Notes: generated by a model not told the origin, from the letters alone. A stretch of 64,000 nucleotides of DNA from Cohnella sp. CFH 77786 (GCF_019400745.1 NZ_WJIB01000009.1:124001-188000); one strand, 5' to 3'; shown: positions 42,448-51,682, numbered from the stretch's first letter. Numbers and translations are program-made.

Positions 42448-44382
42448 ATGGATACGGAAACGACACTGTTCCCGGACAGGGAGAAGGCGATGGAGAACAT
42501 CCGCCGCAAGCTAGCGCTGCTTCCCGATCAACCGGGCTGTTATTTGATGAAGAACGGCGAAGGCAAGATCATCTACGTCGGCAAGGCCAAAGTGCTCAAA
42601 AACCGCGTTCGCTCCTATTTCAACGGAAGCCATGACGGCAAAACGCAGAAGCTCGTCTCGGAAATCCGGGATTTCGAATATATCGTCACCGCGAGCAATA
42701 CCGAGTCGCTTATTTTGGAGTGCAACTTGATCAAGCAGCATTATCCGCGGTACAACGTGCTGCTGAAGGACGACAAATCGTTCCCTTACTTGAAAATCAC
42801 GCACGAAGAGCATCCCCGTCTCGAGGTGACGCGGCGGATCGTGAAGGACAGGGCCAAGTATTTCGGCCCGTACCCGAACGCCTTCGCGGCGCAGGAGACG
42901 AAGAAGCTGCTGGACCGGCTGTACCCGCTGCGCAAATGCCGCACGCTGCCGGACAAGGTATGCCTGTATTACCATTTGGGCCAGTGCGTGGCGCCCTGCG
43001 AGTACCCGGTGCAAGCTTCCGAGTATGACCGGATGATCGGGGAAATGACGCGTTTCCTGAACGGCGGGCACACCGAGATCAAAAAAGAACTGCAGCGCAA
43101 AATGGCGGAGGCGGCGGAGGAGCTGCAATTCGAGCGCGCGAAGGAGTACCGTGACCAGATCGCGGCCATCGAGGCGCTCATGGAGAAGCAGACGATCAAC
43201 CTTCATGACCATCAGGACCGCGACGTCTTCGGCTACGCCGTGGATAAGGGATGGATGTGCGTGCAAATCCTGTATATGAGACAGGGGAAAATGGTGCAGC
43301 GGCACGTGTCCGTCTTTCCTTATTACGGCGACGCCTATGACGATTTTCTCAGCTTCGTGACGCAGTATTACAGCGACAATCCGGCGCTGCCGCGGGAGAT
43401 GCTGCTCCCCGAGCGAGAGAATTCGTCCGACGAAGAAGAAGTGTGCGAGTCTCTGCGCAAGTGGCTGAACATCAAAGCCGCGGTACCGAAGCGGGGGACG
43501 AAGAAGTCGCTCGTGACGATGGCGTGCGACAATGCGCGCGTGGCGCTCGAGGAGAAATTCCGGCTCATCGAACGGGACCAGGAGCGCAGCGTGAAAGCGG
43601 CGGAAGGGTTGGCCGAGTGGCTCGGCATTCCGTCCGCCGGCCGGATCGAAGCATTCGACAACTCGAATATCCAGGGGACGAACCCGGTATCGGCCATGGT
43701 CGTCTTCACCGACGGCAAGCCGGACAAGAAGGAGTACCGCAAATACAACGTGCGGACGGTGCAGGGGCCGGACGATTACGAAACGATGCGGGAAGTGGTG
43801 CGGCGGCGCTACGAGCGGGTACTGAAGGAAGGGCTGGCGCTTCCCGATCTGATCGTCGTGGACGGCGGCAGAGGCCACATCGCGGCGGCGATGGACGTCC
43901 TGACGAACGAGCTCGGCCTTGACATTCCCGTATGCGGCCTGGCCAAGGATGCCAAGCACCGGACCGCCCAGCTGCTTGTCGGCGATCCGCCTGAGGTCGT
44001 GCCGCTTCCGCGCGACAGCCAGGAATTCTATTTGCTTCAGCGGATCCAGGACGAGGTGCACCGCTTCGCGATCACGTTCCACCGCGAGAAGCGCGGCAAG
44101 TCCATGATCGCCTCGCGGCTGGACTCCATCCCCGGCATCGGGGAGAAACGGCGCAAGCAGCTTCTGAAGCATTTCGGCTCGCTTAAGGCAATCAAGGAAG
44201 CCGCGGTCGAGGATTTCCGCGCGCTCTCCATCGGCGAAGCGCTGGCTCGGCGCATCTTGGATGCGCTGAACGACGAGAAGCCGGAAGCCGCGGAGGCGGC
44301 GGATGAGGCGGGACTGGCCGAATCGGAGGCGGGGTATGCGGCAGCGGCGGAAGCGGGAGACGCCGGTTCGTCGCCTGCGTAA
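42448..44382 (+). CDS. uvrC: UvrABC system protein C
   Basis: A 644-residue excision nuclease subunit that cuts on both sides of a UvrA/B-marked lesion. The GIY-YIG domain begins [21 protein letters not shown] cysteine cluster follows, then the UVR domain ([18 protein letters not shown]), an RNase-H-like nuclease domain ([18 protein letters not shown]) and tandem HhH motifs ([10 protein letters not shown]). Starts ATG 42448 and ATG 42490 are both possible; the latter has GGAGAAGGCG right before it and matches shorter homologues. The last 33 residues are an unusual Ala/Glu/Gly-rich tail. Confidence 0.95.
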   Translation: MDTETTLFPDREKAMENIRRKLALLPDQPGCYLMKNGEGKIIYVGKAKVLKNRVRSYFNGSHDGKTQKLVSEIRDFEYIVTASNTESLILECNLIKQHYPRYNVLLKDDKSFPYLKITHEEHPRLEVTRRIVKDRAKYFGPYPNAFAAQETKKLLDRLYPLRKCRTLPDKVCLYYHLGQCVAPCEYPVQASEYDRMIGEMTRFLNGGHTEIKKELQRKMAEAAEELQFERAKEYRDQIAAIEALMEKQTINLHDHQDRDVFGYAVDKGWMCVQILYMRQGKMVQRHVSVFPYYGDAYDDFLSFVTQYYSDNPALPREMLLPERENSSDEEEVCESLRKWLNIKAAVPKRGTKKSLVTMACDNARVALEEKFRLIERDQERSVKAAEGLAEWLGIPSAGRIEAFDNSNIQGTNPVSAMVVFTDGKPDKKEYRKYNVRTVQGPDDYETMREVVRRRYERVLKEGLALPDLIVVDGGRGHIAAAMDVLTNELGLDIPVCGLAKDAKHRTAQLLVGDPPEVVPLPRDSQEFYLLQRIQDEVHRFAITFHREKRGKSMIASRLDSIPGIGEKRRKQLLKHFGSLKAIKEAAVEDFRALSIGEALARRILDALNDEKPEAAEAADEAGLAESEAGYAAAAEAGDAGSSPA

Positions 44383-44448
44383 GCTGCATGCGGAACCGGG
44401 CGGCCTTGCCCTCATCTGGCTCTATGCGTTGCAGCAGAAACGGAAAGC

Positions 44449-44481
44449 AGCCTTCGGCTCCCTATGAGGGGGCGGAAGGCT
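44449..44481 (+). terminator. Hairpin after uvrC
   Basis: AGCCTTC (44449-44455) and GAAGGCT (44475-44481) with an inner CCCT/AGGG stem; the following T tract is short. Confidence 0.55.
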
Positions 44482-44504
44482 ATTTATGTGGCCGCGGATT
44501 TGTA

Positions 44505-44524
44505 CCACTATCCCTTTCGCTCAG
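44505..44524. repeat. Left arm of a perfect 20-bp inverted repeat
   Basis: CCACTATCCCTTTCGCTCAG, exactly complementary to 45151-45170. Together they bracket the first 50-nt repeat array. Confidence 0.85.
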
Positions 44525-44552
44525 GTTGCGGTAGCCTCTCGATTAAGGGTGC

Positions 44553-45090
44553 TGTCCGCACCAAAACTTGGCCTTGCACGGGGAACGTTCGCTCATATGG
44601 CGCTGTCCGCACCTAGTCCAAGTTAATGCTCGAATTCCCGCATGCCTGATGCTGTTCGCACAAGATCCGGGGCCAACGCTCGAACACCCGCTTACATGGA
44701 GCTGTCCGAACCAAATCCGAGTCAAGTGATCGAAATGAGTCAAGTGATCGAATTCCCGCTTACATGGAGCTGTCCGAACCAATTCCGAGTCAAGTGATCG
44801 AATTCCCGCTAACATGTGACTGTCAGTACCGAATCCAAGTCAAGTGATCGGATTCCCGCTTACATGGAGCTGTCCGAACCAAATCCGAGTCAAGTGATCG
44901 GATTCCCGCTTACATGGAGCTGTCCGAACCAAATCCGAGTCAAGTGATCGAATTCCCGCTTACATGAAGATGTCCGAACCAATTCCGAGTCAAGTGATCG
45001 AATTCTCGCTAAAATGGAGATGTCCGAACCAATTCCGAGTCAAGTGATCGAATTCTCGCTAAAATGTGCCTGTCCGTACCATACTTGTTT
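44553..45090 (+). repeat. Array 1 of about ten 50-nt tandem repeats
   Basis: Units begin at 44553, 44604, 44653, 44703, 44771, 44821, 44871, 44921, 44971 and 45021, with a partial one at 45071. The unit reads TGTCCGAACC-AA(A/T)TCCGAGT-CAAGTGATCG-(A/G)ATTCCCGCT-TACATGGAGC. The first three are diverged and the fourth contains an 18-base internal duplication, so the array seems to have expanded from its right side. There are no unique spacers, so it is not a CRISPR. It does not encode a conserved frame. Confidence 0.88.
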
Positions 45091-45150
45091 CGCCGCTCTA
45101 CCACCTACATTCCTTGAGCGAAGGGGGTTAGTTGACTTAAGCAACGTAAA

Positions 45151-45170
45151 CTGAGCGAAAGGGATAGTGG
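45151..45170. repeat. Right arm of the 20-bp inverted repeat
   Basis: CTGAGCGAAAGGGATAGTGG, the perfect complement of 44505-44524, about 650 bases away. Confidence 0.85.
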
Positions 45171-45214
45171 CAATAATACACGAATCCGACGAATCAACGA
45201 TACTTCAGCTCAGC

Positions 45215-45543
45215 CGAAATAGTGTCTGTGTGACACTAATCCGGCGAATCGACGTTACTGTGAGCGAAATAGTGTCTGTGGGACACTATTTCGACGAATC
45301 GGCGGCAATGTGAGCCAAATCGTGTCTGTGTGACACTAATCCGGCGTATCGACGTTACTGTGAGCGAAATAGTGTCTGTGGGACACTATTTCGACGAATC
45401 GGCGGCAATGTGAGCCAAATCGTGTCTGTGTGACACTAATCCGGCGAATCGGCGGCAATGTGAGCCAAATCGTGTCTGTGTGACACTAATCCGGCGTATC
45501 GACGTTACTGTGAGCGAAATAGTGTCTGTGGGACACTATTTCG
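45215..45543 (+). repeat. Array 2 of seven 50-nt tandem repeats with hairpins
   Basis: The motif GTGTCTGTG recurs at an exact 50-base step (blocks at 45221, 45271, 45321, 45371, 45421, 45471 and 45521). Two unit types alternate irregularly; one contains a perfect 12-bp hairpin, CGAAATAGTGTC-TGTGG-GACACTATTTCG. The sequence is unrelated to array 1, but the period is the same. The last unit overlaps the 3' end of the CAAX protease gene and provides its stop codon. Confidence 0.88.
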
Positions 45544-47281
45544 GCGGATGGACCATGCGCCTGCCGCCGCCCCAAAGTCCGTGGGCCCACCGCAACGCAT
45601 AGGCGACCGTGGCGGGAAGGACAAGACCGAGCAAACCGGCGGCCCAATGGCCAGGTAAGCCGTCGGACAAGATCTGCACGCTCATGAGCACCGAATCGAG
45701 CACGATGTGGGCGAACAGAACGGCGATCAAGCCGAACCGAAGCAGGAACCATCCGAACAGCAGCGCCATGATGACCAGCTCGATCAGCCGCGAATAGGCC
45801 GGATAAACGGCGTAGCCGACATGGCCGAACGCCCAGAACAGGCCGGGGGGAATCATGGCCAGTACCGTGAGCGCGGATTCGGCGCGGCGTGACGGTTTGC
45901 GGCCGAGGAGACGCGCCGCGCCGCCGACCAGCCAACTGCGGAACAGCCCGATGCCGAAGAGCCGGCTCTGCAGCTCCTCCGAGATGCCCGCACACCAAGC
46001 GAGTAGCAGCAGAAGCCACGGCAGCGTCATGTTGTAGGCGGACTGGCTTGCGTCCGAAGATTGAAACATGCCGATCCCTTGCTCGAGCCCGACCAGGATG
46101 ACGGACTGAACGCCGAGGAGCAGAAGCGCCAGCGGATAGCCGGTTTTCATGCCGCCCAGCACAGCCTCTCCGAATCCCGCTTCCCGCCAGCTCGGCCACA
46201 AGGGCTTGCCCATCGATCTCCAAAGTCCGTCTCCGCCAACGGCGGCGAAATAGGTGAACATCGCCATTCCCGCCAGAATGACGAAGTTCACCGCGAGAAT
46301 GGACGTCACCGAATCGCTGTCGCCCGACAGTCCTTCATCCAACAAGCCCGCGCGGAAGCCGGGGATCATGTTCAAATAGAAAGCCGAGTACAGGACCAGA
46401 AACACGAACGACAACCCGATTCCCCGGCGGAATGACGTATATTCCCGGTGCGAGACCGAATAGACGATGGCCAGGATCAACAGCGTTAACTGCGGAATGA
46501 CGAATCCGAACGCGTTTAGCATTCCCGCTAATCTCTTCTGATCTGTCAAATAAGCCGCGAAGCTCTCGGGAACCCGGATTTCATAAGAAACGAGACCGTT
46601 TTTCCACGGCGGAGGAGCCGACGATAGGGGGTTGTAACCCGCGGGGACGCGTACTTTAAGCGCAAGGCGAGCCTCTTCCAAGTCGCCGTGGCGGAAGAGA
46701 AACGTCATCGTCCCGTCTGTGCCGGACGGCTTCCCGTCCCATTCCCAGTCTTCCGCTCGTTCGCCCCAGACTGCCGCATAGGAGAGCGCCCGCTCCGCCT
46801 CCTGCTTCGAATTTTCCCCGCCCGCGTTCGCTTGCTTCCCGCCGGTGTCCGGCCTCGCGATCCGCCTGTCGTCCTGCCATCCGACCAGCTTTCCGGTTTC
46901 CATTTGCAGGTAGAGCGTCAGCGTGCCGCTATCGCCGCCGAGCAGCAGATCCGCCCGGTACACGTCCGTCGGATGGTGCTGGGACCATGTTTGCTTATAC
47001 CGCTCCAATAATTCCGTTTTCGAAAAATAACCGACCGCCCCGCTGTTGGACATATGCGTAATTTCGATACCGCTTCCGATCTGATCCCCGGAGATGCCGA
47101 ACCGGGTTTCCGCGACGCTGCGCGCCGCCCGTTCGGCTTCTTCCCGGCTGATCGCCCGCCCCTCTCCCGCATCGGACCCCCAAAAGATCGGGAATACTTG
47201 AATGACGAGAAAAACGACGAACCCGATCCCAGCCGCCCAGACCCACAGCGGGCTCATGGGGATTAACCTGTTTCGCCCCAA
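45536..47281 (-). CDS. CPBP/CAAX-type intramembrane metalloprotease
   Basis: A 581-residue protein. One N-terminal membrane segment precedes an extracytoplasmic region (about 35-255) with a PepSY-like feel (REEAERAARSVAETRFG, TGKLVGW), then about eight membrane segments. The CPBP catalytic motifs are ISEELQSRLF (EExxxR), FWAFGHV, and FAHIVLD. Such proteases process prenylated or other membrane proteins, or bacteriocins; the substrate is unknown. TTG 47281 is preferred (8 bases after GGAG) over TTG 47287. The final residues HPPK and the stop lie in a repeat unit. Confidence 0.85.
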   Translation of the reverse strand: MGRNRLIPMSPLWVWAAGIGFVVFLVIQVFPIFWGSDAGEGRAISREEAERAARSVAETRFGISGDQIGSGIEITHMSNSGAVGYFSKTELLERYKQTWSQHHPTDVYRADLLLGGDSGTLTLYLQMETGKLVGWQDDRRIARPDTGGKQANAGGENSKQEAERALSYAAVWGERAEDWEWDGKPSGTDGTMTFLFRHGDLEEARLALKVRVPAGYNPLSSAPPPWKNGLVSYEIRVPESFAAYLTDQKRLAGMLNAFGFVIPQLTLLILAIVYSVSHREYTSFRRGIGLSFVFLVLYSAFYLNMIPGFRAGLLDEGLSGDSDSVTSILAVNFVILAGMAMFTYFAAVGGDGLWRSMGKPLWPSWREAGFGEAVLGGMKTGYPLALLLLGVQSVILVGLEQGIGMFQSSDASQSAYNMTLPWLLLLLAWCAGISEELQSRLFGIGLFRSWLVGGAARLLGRKPSRRAESALTVLAMIPPGLFWAFGHVGYAVYPAYSRLIELVIMALLFGWFLLRFGLIAVLFAHIVLDSVLMSVQILSDGLPGHWAAGLLGLVLPATVAYALRWAHGLWGGGRRMVHPPK

Positions 47282-47483
47282 ATTCAACGCTCCTTTAGCG
47301 AAAGATCACGAAGTAAACGCATACAGCAAGCGTAGCATAGAGCAGACCCCGAATTCCAATCCGTTGCTCCGAAATTCGGCGCAAACGGAAGATAAAGGGC
47401 CGATAATGCATGCGCGGGCCGGATTCACCGCCGGCAGACCGCCCATAATCGCGGCGTTTGTCCGGATCGGCCCAAATTTGCTG
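47282..47483. other. Intergenic region with no recognised gene
   Basis: About 200 bases upstream of the ktr promoter. No convincing frame with a ribosome site was seen. A CGGCGG-type imperfect inverted repeat is near 47430-47455. Confidence 0.5.
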
Positions 47484-47512
47484 TTGTCGCGCTCAGACGG
47501 AAGGACTATAAT
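47484..47512 (+). promoter_or_regulatory. Promoter of the ktrB riboswitch transcript
   Basis: TTGTCG (47484-47489), a 17-base spacer, and TATAAT (47507-47512), about 40 bases before the riboswitch. Confidence 0.78.
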
Positions 47513-47552
47513 GCGAAAGTACGCTTATTACGCTATCAATATCATAACCTAC

Positions 47553-47713
47553 AGCCGAATTTCTTTGTAGAAAACGGGGGAACCAACCAGCGCCGGCGAA
47601 CCGGTTTCGCGCGCTTATCCGGGGTGAATTCAATCCGCGCCTGACGCGGGACGATAGGGCCGCCTGTTCAAGCCCGAACCCGACAGCTAACCTAGCAGGC
47701 TGCCCAGAACAGG
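47553..47713 (+). ncRNA. c-di-AMP riboswitch (ydaO/yuaA class)
   Basis: Conserved blocks in order: ACGGGGGAACCAAC, GGGGTGAATTC, ATAGGG, and AAGCCCGAACCCGACAGCTA followed by ACCTAGCAGGC. These are the hallmarks of the ydaO/yuaA class that binds cyclic di-AMP and switches expression off. It is followed by an intrinsic terminator and by ktrB-ktrA, a classical target, since c-di-AMP restrains potassium uptake. Confidence 0.93.
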
Positions 47714-47731
47714 ACTCGCATGCGCGCTCCG

Positions 47732-47758
47732 AGCATTGGGGTTCCAATGCTTTTTTTA
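47732..47758 (+). terminator. Riboswitch-controlled terminator
   Basis: AGCATTGG-GGTT-CCAATGCT followed by TTTTTT, between the c-di-AMP aptamer and ktrB. It is the likely expression platform. Confidence 0.88.
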
Positions 47759-47810
47759 ATGCCTGTTTATCCCGTCGGCGCATGCGGATTCCGACTTAGA
47801 GGTGACTTCC

Positions 47811-49154
47811 TTGTTCAGCAAATTATACCGGCTGCTTGTCGCTTCGCCGCCCAAGCTGCTCGTGCTCGGCTTTGCCCTCATCATTCTGGCCGGAGCGCAG
47901 CTGCTGACGCTTCCGATCTCGTCGGCCGCCGGACAGTCGACCCGCTGGATCGACGCTCTGTTCACCGCGACGTCGGCCACATGCGTCACCGGTCTGGTCG
48001 TCGTCGATACCGGAACGTATTACTCGACTTTCGGCCAAATCGTGATCCTCGTGCTGATCCAGGTCGGCGGTCTCGGGTTCATGACCATGGCGACCTTATT
48101 CGCCGTATTCCTGAAAAGGCGGATCTCGCTTAAGGAACGCCTCGTGCTGCAGGAGGCGCTGAACCAGTCGAGCATCGAAGGAATCGTTCGCTTGGTGCGC
48201 AAGGTTCTGGTGTACACTTTATTCATTGAGCTCGCGGGCGCGATTTCGTTTTCCCTGCGGTTCATGTTCGATATGGCTCCAGGACGAGCAATCTATTACG
48301 GAGTTTTCCATGCGGTTTCCTTCTTCAACAATGCGGGTTTCGATATCATGGGCGCCTTTAGAAGCTTTACGATGTACGTCGGGGACCCGTGGATGAACGT
48401 CACGGCCATGCTCTTGATCGTGCTCGGCGGGATCGGGTTCGTGGTGCTCGCCGATCTCGTGGATTTCCGCAGCAAACGCAGGCTGTCTCTGCATTCCAAA
48501 GTCGTCCTCAGCATGTCGGGCATGCTCATCCTCATCGGCACGATCGTGATTTTCACGTTCGAATACACGAACGGCCGCACGATGGGGCCGCTTGGGTTCG
48601 GGGAGAAGCTGCTGTCCGCGATGTTCCAGTCCGTTTCCCCTCGCACGGCGGGCGTCAATACGCTGGATATCGCCTCCCTGAGGCAGGCGACGCAGTTCAT
48701 CCTCATCGTGCTGATGTTCATCGGAGCTTCGCCGGGCTCTACGGGCGGAGGGATCAAGACGACGACGTTCGCGGCGCTGATCGGCGCGGTGAATACGATG
48801 ATCCGCGGCAAAGAAGACGTGGTCATGTTCAACTACCGGCTGGCCAAAGAGCGCGTCTACAAAGCGTTGACCGTGACCCTGTTCGCCCTCGCGCTCGTGA
48901 TGACCGCGACCATGATTCTGTCGACGACGGAGGACCACCACTTCCTGATGATTCTCTTCGAAGTGACTTCGGCGTTCGGAACGGTCGGTTTGACGATGGG
49001 ACTTACCCCCCACCTGACGCTCGTCGGCAAAATCATCATCATCCTGATGATGTTCATCGGACGGCTCGGCCCGCTTACGCTTTCCTACGCCATTGCTCCC
49101 AAACCGGGCCGCGTGCTGTACCGCAATGCCGAAGGCAAGATCATTATCGGTTGA
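47811..49154 (+). CDS. ktrB: Potassium uptake channel subunit KtrB
   Basis: A 447-residue TrkH/KtrB membrane protein with four M1-P-M2 repeats. The selectivity-filter regions are TATSATCVTGL, HAVSFFNNAGFD, SVSPRTAGVNT and EVTSAFGTVGL. Length equals Bacillus KtrB (about 445). It takes up K+ (Na+-dependent in homologues) with the ring-forming KtrA. TTG 47811 is preferred, as GAGGTGA lies just upstream; GTG 47802 overlaps that site. It is controlled by the upstream c-di-AMP riboswitch. Confidence 0.94.
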   Translation: MFSKLYRLLVASPPKLLVLGFALIILAGAQLLTLPISSAAGQSTRWIDALFTATSATCVTGLVVVDTGTYYSTFGQIVILVLIQVGGLGFMTMATLFAVFLKRRISLKERLVLQEALNQSSIEGIVRLVRKVLVYTLFIELAGAISFSLRFMFDMAPGRAIYYGVFHAVSFFNNAGFDIMGAFRSFTMYVGDPWMNVTAMLLIVLGGIGFVVLADLVDFRSKRRLSLHSKVVLSMSGMLILIGTIVIFTFEYTNGRTMGPLGFGEKLLSAMFQSVSPRTAGVNTLDIASLRQATQFILIVLMFIGASPGSTGGGIKTTTFAALIGAVNTMIRGKEDVVMFNYRLAKERVYKALTVTLFALALVMTATMILSTTEDHHFLMILFEVTSAFGTVGLTMGLTPHLTLVGKIIIILMMFIGRLGPLTLSYAIAPKPGRVLYRNAEGKIIIG

Positions 49155-49178
49155 TTCTAAAGGAGAAGAACATCGAAC

Positions 49179-49841
49179 ATGAAATTGAACCAATTCGTCA
49201 TCATCGGCCTGGGGCGGTTCGGCTCCAGCTTGGGCCGCGAGCTGGTCGAGCTCGGCTACGAAGTGCTCGGCATCGACCAGGACGAAGAGAAAGTGGACGA
49301 AATGAGCCGCGTGCTTACGCATGCCGTCGTGGCGGACGGAACGGATGAAGAGGTGCTCCGCTCGGTCGGCGTGCGGAATTTCGACTGCGGCGTCGTCGCG
49401 ATCGGAGACGATATCCAGGCCAGCATCCTGGCGGCGATCCTCCTGAAGGACCTTGGGGTCAAAAAAGTGGTCGGCAAAGCGGTAAATGAGCTGCACGGAA
49501 GGGTGCTCGAGAAAATCGGGGTCGACCGCGTCGTGTACCCGGAGCGGGACATGGGCGTGCGCGTCGCGCACCAGCTCGTGTCGCCCAACCTTCTGGACTA
49601 CATCGAGCTGTCGAAGAAATACACGATCGCGGAGCTCGGCGTTCCGAAATGCCTCTCCGGCAAAAGCCTTGCGTCGATTAACCCGCGCGGACGCTTCGGC
49701 TGCAGCGTCGTGGCGATCAATAAGCCCAAAGGCATGATCATCGCTCCGGTAGCTGACGATATCCTGACGGAGAACGACGTCATGGTCGTGATCGGAACGA
49801 ATGAGCAGATCGAGGAGTTCCAGGAGTCGATCGAGAAGTAA
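49179..49841 (+). CDS. ktrA: Potassium uptake regulatory subunit KtrA
   Basis: A 220-residue RCK protein: Rossmann domain IIGLGRFGSSLGREL with the ATP/NAD site, then a C-terminal RCK_C domain (about 135-215, ISL/SINPRGRFG region) which in homologues also binds c-di-AMP. It gates KtrB. It is in the same operon, 24 bases after ktrB, behind AAAGGAGAAG. So c-di-AMP may act twice, on the transcript and on the protein. Confidence 0.94.
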   Translation: MKLNQFVIIGLGRFGSSLGRELVELGYEVLGIDQDEEKVDEMSRVLTHAVVADGTDEEVLRSVGVRNFDCGVVAIGDDIQASILAAILLKDLGVKKVVGKAVNELHGRVLEKIGVDRVVYPERDMGVRVAHQLVSPNLLDYIELSKKYTIAELGVPKCLSGKSLASINPRGRFGCSVVAINKPKGMIIAPVADDILTENDVMVVIGTNEQIEEFQESIEK

Positions 49842-49856
49842 TTTTGCCGAGTTATC

Positions 49857-49885
49857 TTTACAACGGCGTTACCTGAATTTATAAT
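49857..49885 (+). promoter_or_regulatory. Promoter ahead of the first ArsB-family gene
   Basis: TTTACA (49857-49862), a 17-base spacer, and TATAAT (49880-49885). It places the hairpin at 49924 inside the leader RNA. Confidence 0.7.
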
Positions 49886-49923
49886 CGGATAAGTGGAATC
49901 AATCATATATTGCATTTCCGGTG

Positions 49924-49958
49924 GAGCCTGCCAACAGCGGGCTCTTTTTGTTTTTTTT
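49924..49958 (+). terminator. Leader hairpin with T tract (possible attenuator)
   Basis: GAGCC (49924-49928) pairs with GGCTC (49940-49944), followed by TTTTTG and a further T run. It lies between the promoter at 49857 and the ATG at 50001, and could end ktrA read-through or attenuate the leader. A very similar hairpin precedes the paralogue at 51683. Confidence 0.65.
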
Positions 49959-50000
49959 CGGGTTGCGCAAGCGCAGGAAACGGAAGTCAAGGAGGAGATC

Positions 50001-51281
50001 ATGGAACAGCAAGCGATCTGGGCAATTATTATTTTTCTTGCGATGTACGCGCTTATCATTTCGGAGAAAATACACCGTACGATCGTGGCGATGGCCGGTG
50101 CGGTGCTGATGGTCGTCTTGGGGATCATCGACCAGGAAACCGCCCTCCACCATATTGATTTCAATACGCTGGGGCTGCTTATCGGGATGATGGTGATCGT
50201 CAATGTGACCGCGGAGACGGGGCTGTTCAAATATATGGCCGTCGAAGCGGCAAAAAAGGCGAAGGGCGAGCCGATCCGGATCATGATCGTCCTGGCGCTG
50301 ATTACGGCCGTGTGCTCCGCTTTCCTGGACAACGTAACGACCGTCCTCCTAATGGTTCCGGTCACCTTCAGCATCACGCGCCAGCTGCGGGTGCGGCCCT
50401 TTCCCTTTCTTGTCACGCAAATCATCGCCTCCAACGTGGGTGGCACCGCGACCTTGATCGGGGACCCGCCTAACATTATGATCGGGAGCGAGGTAAAGGA
50501 ATTGACGTTTATGGCGTTCCTCCAGAATCTGGCTCCGATTGCGATCCTGATCATGGCAGCGTACGTTCCGTTGTTCGTCCTGCTTTTCCGCAAGCAGCTG
50601 GAAACGACGCCGGAAGCCAAAGCGAGCGTGCTGGCCATGGATTCATCCGAATTGATCGAGGATCGCCGGCTGCTGATCAAATGCTTGACGGTAATCGGAC
50701 TGACGTTGGCGGGGTTCTTCCTCCATCAGGCCTTTCATTTGGAATCGGCGACCGTGGCGCTGGCCGGCGCGTTCCTGCTTCTGCTGCTGACGGGGGAACA
50801 CAAAATGGAGCATGCGTTGACGCGGGTGGAGTGGACGACGATCTTCTTCTTCGTCGGATTGTTCGTGGCCGTGTCGGGGTTGGTGGAAACGGGCGTTATC
50901 GCGAAGCTGGCTTCCGGAGCCATGGAATGGACGGGCGGCGAGCCCGTCGCCTCTTCGATGCTGATCCTATGGCTAAGCGCGATCGCCTCCGCCTTCGTGG
51001 ACAACATTCCGTTCGTCGCCACGATGATCCCCTTGATCCAGGAGATGGGCCAGATGGGCGTGCAAAATCTGGAGCCCCTGTGGTGGAGCCTGGCCCTGGG
51101 CGCTTGCCTCGGAGGCAACGGGACGCTCATCGGCGCCAGCGCGAACCTGATCGTGGCCGGACTGGCGGGCAAGGAAGGCCACCCCATCCGGTTCGTCGAG
51201 TTCATGAAGCTCGGATTTCCGCTCATGCTGCTGTCGGTCGCGATGTCCAGCATTTATGTGTATCTCAGGTACTTGATGTAG
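50001..51281 (+). CDS. ArsB/NhaD-family (IT superfamily) ion transporter, copy 1
   Basis: A 426-residue membrane transporter with about 11-12 membrane segments. Signature repeats: SAFLDNVTTVLLMVPVTF and SAFVDNIPFVATMIP (each half has DN in a broken helix), plus TATLIGDPPNIMIGS and NGTLIGASANLI. This is the ArsB/NhaD/P-protein branch of the ion transporter superfamily, which moves Na+, arsenite or anions; the ion is not predictable. ATG 50001 follows AAGGAGGAGATC. It is closely related to the gene at 51683. Confidence 0.9.
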   Translation: MEQQAIWAIIIFLAMYALIISEKIHRTIVAMAGAVLMVVLGIIDQETALHHIDFNTLGLLIGMMVIVNVTAETGLFKYMAVEAAKKAKGEPIRIMIVLALITAVCSAFLDNVTTVLLMVPVTFSITRQLRVRPFPFLVTQIIASNVGGTATLIGDPPNIMIGSEVKELTFMAFLQNLAPIAILIMAAYVPLFVLLFRKQLETTPEAKASVLAMDSSELIEDRRLLIKCLTVIGLTLAGFFLHQAFHLESATVALAGAFLLLLLTGEHKMEHALTRVEWTTIFFFVGLFVAVSGLVETGVIAKLASGAMEWTGGEPVASSMLILWLSAIASAFVDNIPFVATMIPLIQEMGQMGVQNLEPLWWSLALGACLGGNGTLIGASANLIVAGLAGKEGHPIRFVEFMKLGFPLMLLSVAMSSIYVYLRYLM

Positions 51282-51299
51282 ATGGGAGCGAATGGACGA

Positions 51300-51581
51300 A
51301 TGTTAAAGTATGAATTCGACCCGCGCATCCTGGATATCCGGGAAAGCGAGAACGAGAATGACGCCGAATTCCTCATCCGGATCCCGGACGGTTCGCCGGG
51401 TCTCGCGGAAATGAGGAAAGTACAGCATCATTTCGAGGATGACAACGACTACACCGATGTGCTGTTCTACCTGTATCCGAATCACGAATTCAAGGTCATC
51501 TTACAAAGAGAGCATTATGCGGACTTTCTCGCGGAACTAATGAAGAGGAAGCTTCTTCGGAGCCTGGAGTGGACGGATTAA
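51300..51581 (+). CDS. Small hypothetical protein between the two transporters
   Basis: A 93-residue soluble, acidic protein (LDIRESENENDAEFLIRIPD, then HHFEDDNDYTDVLFYLYPN). No family is recognised and there are no membrane segments. ATG 51300 or 51282 are possible; GGGAG lies between them. It directly follows the first transporter and precedes the leader of the second. Confidence 0.7.
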   Translation: MLKYEFDPRILDIRESENENDAEFLIRIPDGSPGLAEMRKVQHHFEDDNDYTDVLFYLYPNHEFKVILQREHYADFLAELMKRKLLRSLEWTD

Positions 51582-51616
51582 AAGCAAAGTGAACCGAATA
51601 CGAATCGCTGTCATGG

Positions 51617-51645
51617 AGGAGCCTGTCACCAAGGGCTCCTTTTTG
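51617..51645 (+). terminator. Leader hairpin ahead of the second transporter
   Basis: AGGAGCC (51617-51623) and GGCTCCT (51634-51640) then TTTT. It shares the GGAGCCTG-loop-GGGCTC form of the hairpin at 49924. Confidence 0.7.
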
Positions 51646-51682
51646 CCTTTTTAGGACATCCCTGATAGGAGGAATCGTACTT

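Noticed and set aside
42511..44415. 634-residue open frame on the minus strand
   Set aside because: Antisense shadow of uvrC.
44505..45543. CRISPR array
   Set aside because: The repeats are directly abutting 50-nt units with no variable spacers of constant length, and no cas gene is in the window.
50001..51281. Arsenic resistance operon
   Set aside because: No arsR, arsC or arsA nearby. The fold covers Na+ and other ions as well, and the neighbours are potassium genes.
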